A stretch of DNA of 64,000 nt from positions 248,591 through 312,590 of the forward strand of contig KE159560.1 in the NCBI GenBank assembly GCA_000403215.2, written 5' to 3'. Numbering within the stretch: the first letter of the stretch is position 1; each line of letters opens with the position of its first letter. A program made the translations under genes and the position numbers. This DNA comes from Lachnospiraceae bacterium A4 (GTDB taxonomy: Bacteria > Bacillota > Clostridia > Lachnospirales > Lachnospiraceae). The notes below the pieces were generated by a model. That model worked only from the letters and a program-made list of their open reading frames with translations, ran no database searches and had not been told where the DNA came from. This document shows, in pieces, positions 33,215 through 43,117 of the stretch.

Positions 33215-35734
33215 ATGGAAAAATTATTTATCAAACTATTTGAGATGAGTATCTCCGCAAGCTATTTGATTCTTGCCGTTTTAGTGGTGCGGTTTGTACT
33301 TCGGAGGGCACCCAAAAAGATGCGCAGTTTTCTGTGGCTTTTGGTTGGCATCAGGCTGATTGTTCCGTTTTCAGTCGAATCTGTCTTCAGCCTGATTCCA
33401 GATACGAAGGTGGCGAATGGATACAGCTATGAGGCAAGACTGCCTGTACACAATACAATCACAAATATGGAGATGCAAAAGCCTGTCAATGAGCCAGCCC
33501 AGAATACGTATATTCCTTCTGCTGAGACAGGCAGGGAGAAACGTCAGACTGCCCTTATCCTTTGCACGCAGATCTGGCTTGCTGGAATCGCAGTGATGAT
33601 GATCTACATGCTGTTTAGCTATATACGGCTCAAAAACCGCGTCAGATGGTCCATACCAGATGAGCTTGCAACAGAGCGTCTAAATGGCACAACTGAAAAG
33701 CGCTGCGCTGCAAAAGTTTATCGGAATGATGCCATCGAAAGCCCTTTTTTATTTGGTATTTTTCGTCCCTGTATTTACATTCCATGTGGGATTTCTTGTG
33801 ACGAGCTTCCTTATGTACTCCAACATGAACTGACGCACAAAAAGAGAAAGGATTACTTGATAAAGCCTGCGGGGTTTCTGCTCTTGTCCGTCTATTGGTT
33901 CAATCCCTGTGTGTGGGCTGCCTATATCTTGCTTTGCAAGGATATCGAGCTAATCTGCGACGAGTGCGTTGTGCGCGATCTTGGCACAGAGCATAAAAAA
34001 GCGTACTCGCAGGCGCTGCTCAACAGCGCGGTGAACCATCGCATCATTGCGGCTTGTCCAATCGCTTTTGGCGAGGTCAGTGTCAAGGAGCGTGTGAAAA
34101 ATGTCCTGCATTATAAAAAACCTGCATTCTGGGCACTTGCGGCAGCAGTGCTGGCATGTGTGATTGTCCCCGTGTGCTTTATGACACAGAAAAAGACAGC
34201 GACGCCCGAACAGGAGAACCAAACGACGGACAGTGTGGTCGATCTCGATGAGCTGCTGACAGCAGGGGAATATGAGATGTTTTATCCAGCTTTGTCTCCG
34301 TCTATGTTCACACCCAGACTGCTTCTGGGCAAAGATGGAGAATTTTCTTTTGGCTATGATCCCTTTAGCTCTTATTTGAGTTTCGGGAAGTATGATTTTG
34401 TGTCGGATTGTGTGAAGGCAGTTACAAATGATGGAAAGTATCATTATCAGTTTACGCGCATCGGAGATGGTCTGCTGCGATTCGACGCAGAGGAATCCTC
34501 TGAATTGCACAAAACGAATACAGACATAGTGCCAACGGTCGAGAATGGCTCGATTTTCATTATAAACAGTGCGCTGTCAGCGATAAACAGTGCAGAGGAG
34601 CGGCTTGAGATGACGCGTCAGGAGATGTATGAGGGCAGGAGATGGACTGGCGAAGAATTAGAGACAAGACAAAATGAATTAGAAGTACTAAAGCAGCAGC
34701 TTATGACGGAAGAATTGAAATTACAGCATCGGTGGGAGACTATGGACGAAAGCGCATTAACGCAGGAACAGCGGACAGTTTTGAACGAAAAACAAGAGAT
34801 GCTCGCGCAGCAGATTACAGACGTGATCAGCCAGCTGGAAGTAACGCAGGCCGAATGCCTGTCCATGATAGATGCTGCTGAAAAAATGCCCGCCGCGGCA
34901 AAGACCATCGAGCAGTGGGCAAGAGCATTCTGCGACCGTGATGCTGAGACAATCCTAAAGCTTGCTGATGAAGAGGTGATCAATAAATTCATAGAGCAAG
35001 AGCTGTTATTTCAAGGTGCAGACAGCGAAGGCGGTACCGCTTCATTTGGCTGGTCAAGCCCGTGGCCGTGGGGAGCGTCTTACGACGAGAATGGGAAGCC
35101 GTGCAATTACTATATTGTCAGCGCGACAGAACATACCGCGGAAATATTGTATTATGCATGGGTGTCTGACCCGCATGTGACGGTATGGCGCGAGCTGCTC
35201 ACTTATGAATTAGATGGCGAAGCGTGTATCATAACATCGGAATCCCTTTCGTATATGGACGGCATCTGCATTGCAGAAGAATTTCACCGTGCATATCCAA
35301 ATGGCATCGCAGAGACAATGATGGACTATTATTTATTTAACGGGGCAGGGGAAGCCTTGAATAAGAATGCAAAAGAAAATCAGAACAGCGATGTCTACAA
35401 AAAACTATTTGCGCCTGACACGGCAGCTATTTCACTGCTCAATATATTGAATAATCCGAATAAAGTCGGGACGCGTGTTCAGGAATCAGCAGATGAAACT
35501 GTCTGTACAGTGACGTTTGATTTTTATGAAGACAACAGTACAGTGTCTGTACAAATGATACGTCCATATGGCGCTGATGGTATTTGGGTGCCAGCTTTCC
35601 TGAAGGATCTCAGCGATGCGCATTTCATTGCACAGAAACAGGCAGAAATAGCTGAAAACAGGGAAGGCGGAAATCTTGTGTATGATCACAGTCTCAAGAT
35701 AAATATACTGCCACTTACGCCAAATATTGAATAA
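33215..35734 (+). CDS. BlaR1-type M56 membrane metalloprotease, sensor
   Basis: An 839-residue membrane sensor of the BlaR1/MecR1 class. The N-terminal membrane domain has helices near 10-30, 35-52, 105-130 and 305-325. The zinc motif HELTH is at 204-208, with the downstream ELICDECVVRDLG element. The large extracellular part (from about 330) lacks the penicillin-binding SxxK/KTG motifs that I would expect for a beta-lactam sensor. It has a lipocalin-like region and a coiled-coil segment (EERLEMTRQEMYEG to MLAQQITDVISQLE). The ligand is thus unlikely to be a penicillin by the classical route. It follows blaI by 3 bp. Confidence 0.87.
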   Translation: MEKLFIKLFEMSISASYLILAVLVVRFVLRRAPKKMRSFLWLLVGIRLIVPFSVESVFSLIPDTKVANGYSYEARLPVHNTITNMEMQKPVNEPAQNTYIPSAETGREKRQTALILCTQIWLAGIAVMMIYMLFSYIRLKNRVRWSIPDELATERLNGTTEKRCAAKVYRNDAIESPFLFGIFRPCIYIPCGISCDELPYVLQHELTHKKRKDYLIKPAGFLLLSVYWFNPCVWAAYILLCKDIELICDECVVRDLGTEHKKAYSQALLNSAVNHRIIAACPIAFGEVSVKERVKNVLHYKKPAFWALAAAVLACVIVPVCFMTQKKTATPEQENQTTDSVVDLDELLTAGEYEMFYPALSPSMFTPRLLLGKDGEFSFGYDPFSSYLSFGKYDFVSDCVKAVTNDGKYHYQFTRIGDGLLRFDAEESSELHKTNTDIVPTVENGSIFIINSALSAINSAEERLEMTRQEMYEGRRWTGEELETRQNELEVLKQQLMTEELKLQHRWETMDESALTQEQRTVLNEKQEMLAQQITDVISQLEVTQAECLSMIDAAEKMPAAAKTIEQWARAFCDRDAETILKLADEEVINKFIEQELLFQGADSEGGTASFGWSSPWPWGASYDENGKPCNYYIVSATEHTAEILYYAWVSDPHVTVWRELLTYELDGEACIITSESLSYMDGICIAEEFHRAYPNGIAETMMDYYLFNGAGEALNKNAKENQNSDVYKKLFAPDTAAISLLNILNNPNKVGTRVQESADETVCTVTFDFYEDNSTVSVQMIRPYGADGIWVPAFLKDLSDAHFIAQKQAEIAENREGGNLVYDHSLKINILPLTPNIE

Positions 35735-35842
35735 TTTGTCGAAAAAACAAACAATAGCTTAGACGACATTGTGCAACATTTATGATTATTTGTATCATTT
35801 TTAAGTAAATATATCCAATCCTACAAAAATCTGTTCGGAAAG

Positions 35843-35871
35843 TTGACATGCTATTCGTTTCGTGATAAACT
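35843..35871 (+). promoter_or_regulatory. Promoter of the DUF4854-like lipoprotein gene
   Basis: TTGACA (35843-35848) and TAAACT (35866-35871) with 17-bp spacing, about 57 bp before the start codon. Confidence 0.7.
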
Positions 35872-35927
35872 GCTAAATTGTTAAGACATTAAACAAATAT
35901 TTATGATTTAAGAGGGGAGAGACTGAA

Positions 35928-36539
35928 ATGAAAAAGAAATTCGTAAATGTAGTATTGTCAGCAGCAGTTGTCACATCTATGATGTTTGGCATGACAGCTT
36001 GCAGCTCCAAAGATACAACACCAGCTCCGGCAGAGGATGCAGCAGTGACAAATACCGTTGCAGCAGATACAGAACCGGCAGCAGATGAAAGCACCGTTGC
36101 AGATGCAGAGACTACAGCAGACGAGAGCACTGTGGCAGATACAGAGACGACAGCGGATGAGAGCACTGTGGCAGACAATGCTTCTGCTGGCAACGGAAGT
36201 ATAGAGGACTGGATTAATTCAGAGAAGGCTTCTACATATGTAACACTGTTCGATACAATGTTTGGCGGTCAGATGACTACTGCATTTGAGGCAGACGGTG
36301 ATACGCTGGTATTGGCTGTCATTCTTTCAGATGACGTCGTTGGTTTAGACGGTGATTCTTTGTCAGACGATGATTTGGCAGAAATGCAGGCTGCAATGCA
36401 GCAGCAGTATGACAGCTCAGCAGATCAGTTTGAGCCTATTCGCGATGAACTTAGAAACGAAGTAGGCAATGATTCTATGACTGTACGGATGTCTTACAGA
36501 CTCAGTGATGGCACAGAGTTATTTGCTCAGGATTTATAA
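35928..36539 (+). CDS. Repeat-containing lipoprotein, DUF4854-like
   Basis: A 203-residue secreted lipoprotein. The signal peptide ends in MTAC (Cys25). Residues 45-80 consist of three near-identical units of the type ADESTVADxETT, a tandem repeat. The C-terminal domain (about 90-203), with SIEDWINSEKASTYVTLFDTMFG and LSYRL-like strands, looks like the DUF4854 domain found on lachnospiral lipoproteins. Function unknown. It has a strong promoter, and a terminator follows at 36565-36598, so it is monocistronic. Confidence 0.8.
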   Translation: MKKKFVNVVLSAAVVTSMMFGMTACSSKDTTPAPAEDAAVTNTVAADTEPAADESTVADAETTADESTVADTETTADESTVADNASAGNGSIEDWINSEKASTYVTLFDTMFGGQMTTAFEADGDTLVLAVILSDDVVGLDGDSLSDDDLAEMQAAMQQQYDSSADQFEPIRDELRNEVGNDSMTVRMSYRLSDGTELFAQDL

Positions 36540-36564
36540 TGACACGCATCGTTTCACGGAACCC

Positions 36565-36598
36565 AACGGCGGCAGAGTGTTTATCTGCCGCCGTTTTT
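36565..36598 (+). terminator. Strong intrinsic terminator
   Basis: AACGGCGGCAGA (36565-36576) and TCTGCCGCCGTT (36584-36595) with a 7-nt loop, followed by TTT. It ends the DUF4854-like gene. The next gene therefore should start after it. Confidence 0.9.
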
Positions 36599-36622
36599 AC
36601 ACACCATGGAGATCATATCATT

Positions 36623-37396
36623 ATGAAACTACTAAGAAGCTTTATACGGCTATTCCTGTTTTTGTTTGGACTGGCAGGATTTGGCGGATTTTTTTTGCCT
36701 GTTGTGCGAAGGCGCATATTGAATATTGGAAATGCGGCGGGCATTGTCATCTGTGTCTGCGTCATACTCTATGCGCTGTTTATGCCGGCTGCGCATAAGC
36801 TGCTGTGTGCCTTCTGGCAAACAGTTATAGGAAAGGTTTTCGTAAGTATTCTGGCAGCAGGCGCCGTTTTGGGTGTGATTCTTGTCCTTGTCATGACCAC
36901 GCTGATGATCAAGGCTGCCTGTACGCCGGCCGCGCCAAATGCGACGGTGATTGTACTGGGCTGTAAAGTCTATGGCGAACGCCCCAGTATTTCCTTGGAG
37001 GAGCGGCTAAAGGCCGCATTAGCCTATTTGAATGCCAACCCAGCTTCCGCGTGTATTGTATCCGGCGGTCAGGGTGCCGATGAGACCATTTCTGAGGCAG
37101 AGTGTATGTATCTCTATCTGACCAGCAATGGCATTGCGCCCAACCGCATCTACAAAGAGGATCAGTCTACGACAACCCGCGAAAACCTCGCCTTTTCCTA
37201 TGAGATTATCAAGGAGCACGGGCTGAATGAGCAGATTGCGATCGCGACGAACAATTATCATGAGTACCGCGCCGGACAGATTGCAGAGGGAATGGGACTG
37301 GAATATGGCGCTGTCTCTGGAGAAACCGCGCTGTGGCTGCTGCCGACCTACTATGCACGGGAGTTGCTCGCTATATTATATGAATGGGTTTTTTAA
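36623..37396 (+). CDS. DUF218/YdcF-family membrane protein
   Basis: A 257-residue protein of the DUF218 (YdcF/SanA/ElyC) family. Two or three hydrophobic segments (about 8-25, 30-55, 65-95) precede the conserved domain: ATVIVLGCKVYGERPSISLEERLKAAL, IVSGGQGADETISEAECMYLYL and ATNNYHEYRAGQI. I start at ATG 36623, after the terminator hairpin; the frame is open back to 36539 across that hairpin, which is unlikely to be translated. A GGAGAT site precedes it. Family members influence envelope integrity and vancomycin sensitivity in other bacteria; exact activity is unknown. Confidence 0.86.
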   Translation: MKLLRSFIRLFLFLFGLAGFGGFFLPVVRRRILNIGNAAGIVICVCVILYALFMPAAHKLLCAFWQTVIGKVFVSILAAGAVLGVILVLVMTTLMIKAACTPAAPNATVIVLGCKVYGERPSISLEERLKAALAYLNANPASACIVSGGQGADETISEAECMYLYLTSNGIAPNRIYKEDQSTTTRENLAFSYEIIKEHGLNEQIAIATNNYHEYRAGQIAEGMGLEYGAVSGETALWLLPTYYARELLAILYEWVF

Positions 37397-37413
37397 GAAT
37401 TTGTAAAATATTC

Positions 37414-37470
37414 TTGATATTTTCAGGATATAGTGATAGTATGGTATAGGAAACTACGAATGTACATTCG
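37414..37470 (+). promoter_or_regulatory. Promoter with 14-bp palindromic operator
   Basis: TTGATA (37414-37419) and TAGTAT (37437-37442), 17-bp spacer. Downstream is a perfect palindrome CGAATGTACATTCG (37457-37470), about +9 to +22. It resembles the Firmicute LexA box CGAAC-n4-GTTCG with a symmetric T/A swap. A LexA link is only a suggestion. Confidence 0.55.
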
Positions 37471-37493
37471 AATCAGTAAGGGGGAAACTACAT

Positions 37494-37874
37494 ATGAAGT
37501 TGACAGAGAAGAAAAAAGAAGAGTGGGAAAAATTACTCAGGGATACGGCGTTAATCGGTCCGATTGATACCATTCAGGAACACACCCAAGGCGATTTGTG
37601 GGAGTTTGGCTCACAGACCAGAGGAAACTATTTCTTTTCCACAGAGAAGTTTGTGTTTGTGGGCGGTCTTGGCGGGCTGACAAATTTCAGCGTGCCCTAT
37701 AAGAATATTAAAGAGTTAAAGCTTTGCAACATTGGCGGGCTGATTCCGATTATTCCAACAGGCATTAAAGTGACGTATACAGATGAAAACGGAAAAAGTG
37801 TGAAGAAAAAATGTTCTGTCATGAAAAGAAAAGACTGGCTTGCTTATCTTCAGGAGAAGAGTGGTATCTCCTAA
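37494..37874 (+). CDS. PH/GRAM-like domain protein
   Basis: A 126-residue soluble protein. The core (about 35-115) has the strand pattern of bacterial PH-like or GRAM domains: GNYFFSTEKFVFVGGLGGLTNFSVPYKNIKELKLC and then GIKVTYTDENGKSVKKKC and a C-terminal helix KRKDWLAYLQEK. No signal peptide. The function of this group is not known; membrane or lipid binding is a common guess. It starts after SD AAGGGGG at 10 bp. The DUF308 gene follows and the two likely share a transcript. Confidence 0.75.
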   Translation: MKLTEKKKEEWEKLLRDTALIGPIDTIQEHTQGDLWEFGSQTRGNYFFSTEKFVFVGGLGGLTNFSVPYKNIKELKLCNIGGLIPIIPTGIKVTYTDENGKSVKKKCSVMKRKDWLAYLQEKSGIS

Positions 37875-37913
37875 ATGATTCAGGCATATATCTCACAGAA
37901 GGAGGTCGTGTTT

Positions 37914-38492
37914 ATGAAATCAGTCATACAGGATATGAAGCACAATTATTTTATCAATGCAGTCATTATGGTCATATTGGGGATTGTACTTGTGATCTGG
38001 CCGCATATTCTCGGTGTCATGCTGTGTTATCTGCTTGGCGGCGCATTGATTGTGATGGGCATTTTCCAGCTCATCAGCTTTCTGCGCGGAGAGCGGCTTG
38101 GATTTTACAACAAGTTCGTCATGATGATGGGCATCGTGCTTGTCCTGCTGGGCATCTGGATTTGTGCACAGCCGCGTATCGTGCTGTCAATTATTCCGGT
38201 GGTGGTGGGCATTATCGTGCTGATTCACGGATTGATGGACATCCAGTATACGCTGGATATCAAGAAGGCTGGCAGTGAGAAGTGGTGGATAGCATTGATT
38301 GCCGCGGTGCTTACGCTCATTGTAGGACTGCTGCTGGTGCTGAATCCATTTACGGTGTATGAGATTACGATGGTTCTGGTGGGCGTTGCCATGCTGTATG
38401 ATGGCGGGTCTGATTTGGCGCTCTTACTTTTTTCATATCTGGCGCAGCGTGATACGGACAAGAGACTGCGGGAATTTAAAGGAAATGAATAA
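37914..38492 (+). CDS. DUF308/HdeD-like membrane protein
   Basis: A 192-residue inner-membrane protein with six hydrophobic helices (about 12-32, 35-55, 67-85, 88-108, 123-143, 147-170). The pattern AVIMVILGIVLVIWP ... LLGGALIVMGIFQLISF ... GIWICAQP ... VVGIIVLIHGLMDIQYT is typical of the DUF308/HdeD family. Start ATG 37914 follows AAGGAGG; the longer frame to 37875 lacks a ribosome site. In enteric bacteria HdeD relates to acid resistance, but the role here is unknown. It probably forms an operon with the PH-like gene. Confidence 0.85.
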   Translation: MKSVIQDMKHNYFINAVIMVILGIVLVIWPHILGVMLCYLLGGALIVMGIFQLISFLRGERLGFYNKFVMMMGIVLVLLGIWICAQPRIVLSIIPVVVGIIVLIHGLMDIQYTLDIKKAGSEKWWIALIAAVLTLIVGLLLVLNPFTVYEITMVLVGVAMLYDGGSDLALLLFSYLAQRDTDKRLREFKGNE

Positions 38493-38509
38493 AAACACGC
38501 AATAATGCG

Positions 38510-39100
38510 CTACTGTGCGGCTTCTGGGATTTGCTCAGAAGCCGTATTTGTTTCGTTTTCGTCATCTGACAGCCATTTGTTCAGAATGTTTTTGTCGTTT
38601 GTCTCCTCGTATACTTTGACGTGATCATTTTCAGGAATGTCCTCACCGGCAAGCAGATATCCCATATATTGAACATATTCATAGGAGTTTTTATAGTACT
38701 GGTATGCGGCGTCAGCATAGTTTTCATTAAAGGGTTCAGATTCATATGCGGTGTGATAATGTGATACGGCAAGTGACATCTCCTCGCTTGCCTGTAACGC
38801 CAGTCCTTTAACGCCTTCGTACTGGACAGGCATTTCAATGCTGGCAAATTCTTCAAATCTGACCTCCATGCCATCCAGGATTTCCAAAAGCTCGTCTGCT
38901 GACTGTGCATTGCTGATATCCAGATTATTGAGCTTCTCATCCGCCTCGTGTATGTAGTCTGTAAAGTTCTCAATGGAGGAGGAGAAGCTTGCGAGCGCCT
39001 CCTCCTCTTTGTTGGAACCGCCGCAGCCTGACAGAAATACCATGCCAAGCACTGCCGCCGAAAATATTCTGATTGTTTTAAACGTATATTGATGCTTCAT
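38510..39100 (-). CDS. Lipoprotein of unknown function
   Basis: A 196-residue protein with a clear type II signal peptide, lipobox LSGC (Cys26), then GGSNKEEE. The rest is helical, with Glu, Asn and Tyr rich stretches (YADAAYQYYKNSYEYVQYMGYLLAGE), and has no cysteines. It faces outward, anchored to the membrane. Function unknown; no recognised family. It is convergent with the DUF308 gene. The last codons form a hairpin (CGGCTTCTG...CAGAAGCCG, 38518-38544) that could stop both transcripts. Confidence 0.8.
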   Translation of the reverse strand: MKHQYTFKTIRIFSAAVLGMVFLSGCGGSNKEEEALASFSSSIENFTDYIHEADEKLNNLDISNAQSADELLEILDGMEVRFEEFASIEMPVQYEGVKGLALQASEEMSLAVSHYHTAYESEPFNENYADAAYQYYKNSYEYVQYMGYLLAGEDIPENDHVKVYEETNDKNILNKWLSDDENETNTASEQIPEAAQ

Positions 39101-39229
39101 TTCCTGAAAAATTCCTTTGCATTTTTATTCAAATTCCCAAAAGTTATCTTTTACAGTATTATACTCTACCACAATATACTCATAAAAGCAATCTTATATG
39201 GTTTCATTTGGAAAATTCATAAAAAATGG

Positions 39230-39258
39230 TTTACTTAATCTGCAATATTATGTATAAT
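39230..39258 (+). promoter_or_regulatory. Promoter of the ilvB-ilvN-ilvN-ilvC operon
   Basis: TTTACT (39230-39235) and TATAAT (39253-39258), 17-bp spacer. The leader to ilvB at 39330 is about 65 nt. I see no T-box and no leader peptide. Confidence 0.65.
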
Positions 39259-39329
39259 TATATATGTTTTTGTTGCCAAAAACAGTAACAACAGGACAAA
39301 TTAGATTTGAAAGGATAAGAGTGAACATC

Positions 39330-40949
39330 ATGATCGGTGCTGACGCAATCGTAAAATGTCTCGAGAATGAGGGTGTTACAACGGTGTATGGTTATCCCGG
39401 CGTAGCGATCTGCCCATTTTACAACAGTATTCTCGACTCAAAGATCAGGACAATATTAGTTAGAACAGAACAGAATGCTGCACACGCAGCAAGCGGAGAA
39501 GCCCGAGTCACCGGTAACGTGGGAGTGTGTGCCGTCACGAGCGGACCGGGTGCTACCAATTTGATCACAGGAATCGCGACCGCCTTCGCGGACAGTATTC
39601 CGATGGTATGTATCTCAGGTCAGGTGAAAAGTGAGCTGATTGGAAGCGATGTATTTCAGGAGGCGGACATCACAGGCGCTGTGGAGTCGTTTGTCAAATA
39701 CAGCTATCTCATCAAAAATGTAGAGGATATCCCCCGCATTTTTAAAGAAGCCTTCCACATTGCCAATTCCGGGCGAAAGGGACCTGTGTTGATAGATGTT
39801 CCCATTGATATACAGAACGCTGCCATCAAGAATTTTAAATATCCCGAATCAGTGAATATCCGCGCTTACAAGCCGACTGTGAAGGGAAATATCGTACAAA
39901 TAAAGAAAGTTGTAAAAGAGCTTGAAAAGGCGAAACGCCCCATCATCTGTGCGGGCGGTGGTGTGCATCTGAGCGAGGCGGTAACAGAGCTTCGGGCATT
40001 TGCCGACAAATACCGGATTCCGGTGGTGTCTACCATGATGGGAATCGGCGTGATGCCCACGGAGGACCCCATGTATTTTGGCATGGTTGGAAACAACGGC
40101 AAAGCCTATGCGAACCGTGCGATGAATGAATCGGATCTTTTGATTATGGTGGGCGCGCGCGTGGCGGACAGAGCTGTCAGCCAGCCGGATTTGATTACGA
40201 CCAACAAGATTTTGGTACATATAGATGTGGACCCTGCCGAGATTGGCAAGAATGTCGGTCCGTCGATACCATTGGTGGGAGATGCCAAACATATTTTTGA
40301 AGATATCGCCAAAGAGGAATTTACCTGTGAGCATGAAGCATGGATTCGCACACTGGAAGAATACCGTGAGACCATGGTCCAGAAGCGCAAACCAAACCCT
40401 GCATATGTAGATCCTGCGGCGTTTATCACAATGCTCTCCCATGAGATGAAGGACAATGCAGTGTATGTTGCCGATGTCGGGCAAAACCAGATTTGGAGCT
40501 GCAATTACCATATTGTGAAAAAGGGCCGTTTTCTCACATCGGGCGGAATGGGAACGATGGGATATTCGATTCCTGCCGCTATGGGGGCGAAACGCGGCGA
40601 CATGGACAGACAGGTCGTGGCGGTCTGCGGTGACGGTTCGTTCCAAATGTCAATGATGGAGCTTGCGACCATTATGCAGCATCATATTCCTGTCAAAATT
40701 ATCGTGATGAAGAATAATTATCTTGGCATGGTGCGCGAATTTCAGCATTATACGTACAAGGATAATTATTCCGTCGTGGATATCAAGGAGGGAACACCCA
40801 ACCTCGAGAAACTTGCTGCGGCATATGATATCCCGTTTATCCGTGTGGAGAATATGACGCATGCACAGGAAAAACTTCAAGAGTTTCTGGCAGATGACAA
40901 CACGATGCTCATGGAATGTCTCGTAGACCCGATGGATTTAGTAAAATAA
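39330..40949 (+). CDS. ilvB: Acetolactate synthase large subunit (second copy)
   Basis: A 539-residue ThDP enzyme paralogous to the copy at 6789. The catalytic glutamate is in VRTEQNAAHAASGEARVTG, and the ThDP motif is GDGSFQMSMMELATI through VMKNNYLGMV. I start at ATG 39330 (MIGADAIVKCLENEGVTTVYGYPG), because the upstream 22-codon extension lacks a ribosome site. Two small-subunit genes follow, so this copy probably forms the regulated holoenzyme. The sequence differs strongly from the first copy (TEQ in place of HEQ). SD GATAAGAG is weak. Confidence 0.94.
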   Translation: MIGADAIVKCLENEGVTTVYGYPGVAICPFYNSILDSKIRTILVRTEQNAAHAASGEARVTGNVGVCAVTSGPGATNLITGIATAFADSIPMVCISGQVKSELIGSDVFQEADITGAVESFVKYSYLIKNVEDIPRIFKEAFHIANSGRKGPVLIDVPIDIQNAAIKNFKYPESVNIRAYKPTVKGNIVQIKKVVKELEKAKRPIICAGGGVHLSEAVTELRAFADKYRIPVVSTMMGIGVMPTEDPMYFGMVGNNGKAYANRAMNESDLLIMVGARVADRAVSQPDLITTNKILVHIDVDPAEIGKNVGPSIPLVGDAKHIFEDIAKEEFTCEHEAWIRTLEEYRETMVQKRKPNPAYVDPAAFITMLSHEMKDNAVYVADVGQNQIWSCNYHIVKKGRFLTSGGMGTMGYSIPAAMGAKRGDMDRQVVAVCGDGSFQMSMMELATIMQHHIPVKIIVMKNNYLGMVREFQHYTYKDNYSVVDIKEGTPNLEKLAAAYDIPFIRVENMTHAQEKLQEFLADDNTMLMECLVDPMDLVK

Positions 40950-40965
40950 GGAGGTTCCAGTCTAT

Positions 40966-41448
40966 ATGAAAAAAATATATTCCGTACAAGTAGAAAACAG
41001 GGCTGGTGTGCTTTGCAAGGTTTCAGGGCTGTTCTCGAGAAGATGCTTTAACATTGACAGCCTTGCGGTTGGCGAGACAGATGACCCGGCAATTTCCTGC
41101 ATGACAATCGTAAGCTCTGGAAACCAGCGGACAATCGAACAGATTGAGAAGCAGCTCAACAAGAAACTTGACGTGATCAAAGTAAAAACGTTTGATGAAA
41201 AGGACAGCATCAGCAGAGAGCTCATGCTGATCAAGGTAAAATACAACCGCGGTACGCGGCGTGATATCATGGAAATCTGTGAGATCATGAAGGCGGATAT
41301 TGTCGATATGTCGAACAATAACATGATCATACAGATCTGCGATATGCCGGAGCGCATCAAGGTGATGCTGGATATGCTCAAGTCGATCAGTATCGTGGAG
41401 GTGGCAAGAACAGGGACATTGGCTTTGCCTAAATGTATTGACAATTAA
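40966..41448 (+). CDS. ilvN: Acetolactate synthase small subunit, first of two
   Basis: A 160-residue regulatory subunit. An N-terminal ACT domain (YSVQVENRAGVLCKVSGLFSRRCFNIDSLAVGE), which binds the feedback amino acid valine, is followed by the C-terminal subunit domain (SRELMLIKVKYNRG ... ARTGTLALPK). It starts 16 bp after ilvB with SD AAGGAGG. The N-terminal sequence is closely related to the next gene, and both are full length. A separate role in tuning feedback is possible. An inverted repeat (GTTACAAT 41460 / ATTGTAAC 41497) sits in the gap to the next gene. Confidence 0.94.
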   Translation: MKKIYSVQVENRAGVLCKVSGLFSRRCFNIDSLAVGETDDPAISCMTIVSSGNQRTIEQIEKQLNKKLDVIKVKTFDEKDSISRELMLIKVKYNRGTRRDIMEICEIMKADIVDMSNNNMIIQICDMPERIKVMLDMLKSISIVEVARTGTLALPKCIDN

Positions 41449-41523
41449 TATCAGAGTTGTTACAATGATTTTTGGTTATTTATGCAAAATAAAGGATTGT
41501 AACGGATTAGGGAGTGTATCTTT

Positions 41524-42024
41524 ATGCAGAAAAGAGTATTTCAGCTTTTGGTTGATAACAATGCCGGCGTCTTGAGCCGTATTTCAGGCTTGTTCTCAAG
41601 ACGCGGCTATAATATTGAGAGTATCACGGCAGGTGTCACCGCAGATTCCCGCTTTACCCGTATTACCATCGTGACTTCAGGAGAGGAGGATATTTTAGAC
41701 CAGATTGAGAAGCAGGTTGCAAAGCTGGTCGATGTGAGAGATATCCGCGAGTTAAAGCCTGAGAAAAGTGTTTACAGAGAGCTTTGTCTGATCAAGGTAA
41801 AGTCAACGCCGGAAAAGCGACAGGGCGTCATTGCTGTAGCTGATATTTTCAGGGCAAAGATTATTGATGTCAATGTGGACAGCCTGATTGTTGAGCTGAC
41901 GGGGAATCAGTCAAAGATTGAGGCGTTTATCGGTCTGTTGCAGGATTATGAAATCCTTGAGATTGCAAGGACAGGCATCGCGGGACTTGGACGCGGCACA
42001 GACGAACTTGTGAATCTGGAGTAG
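41524..42024 (+). CDS. ilvH: Acetolactate synthase small subunit, second of two
   Basis: A 166-residue second regulatory subunit, with ACT domain FQLLVDNNAGVLSRISGLFSRRGYNIESITAGVTADSRFTRITIVTSG, near the IlvH consensus, and C-terminal domain YRELCLIKVKSTPEKRQGV ... ARTGIAGLGRG. The symbol is by family. It begins 75 bp after the first copy, with SD TAGGGAG and a spacer of about 10 bp, and is followed by ilvC. The two copies are clearly homologous but differ throughout, so this is an old duplication, not an assembly artefact. It may confer valine sensitivity on either large subunit. Confidence 0.93.
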   Translation: MQKRVFQLLVDNNAGVLSRISGLFSRRGYNIESITAGVTADSRFTRITIVTSGEEDILDQIEKQVAKLVDVRDIRELKPEKSVYRELCLIKVKSTPEKRQGVIAVADIFRAKIIDVNVDSLIVELTGNQSKIEAFIGLLQDYEILEIARTGIAGLGRGTDELVNLE

Positions 42025-42072
42025 GTTCTAAATTATTATATTTAATTTTACATATATTACTAGGAGGATTAA

Positions 42073-43101
<1,029 letters not shown>

Positions 43102-43117
43102 AAACAATGAAGCGTTT

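Noticed and set aside
33215-35734. BlaR1-like gene as a classical beta-lactam sensor
   Set aside because: The outer domain shows no SxxK, SxN or KTG set, so I do not call it a beta-lactam receptor.
39849-40646. 265-residue minus-strand frame inside the second ilvB
   Set aside because: Antisense shadow of ilvB; His- and Arg-rich composition typical of reverse frames.
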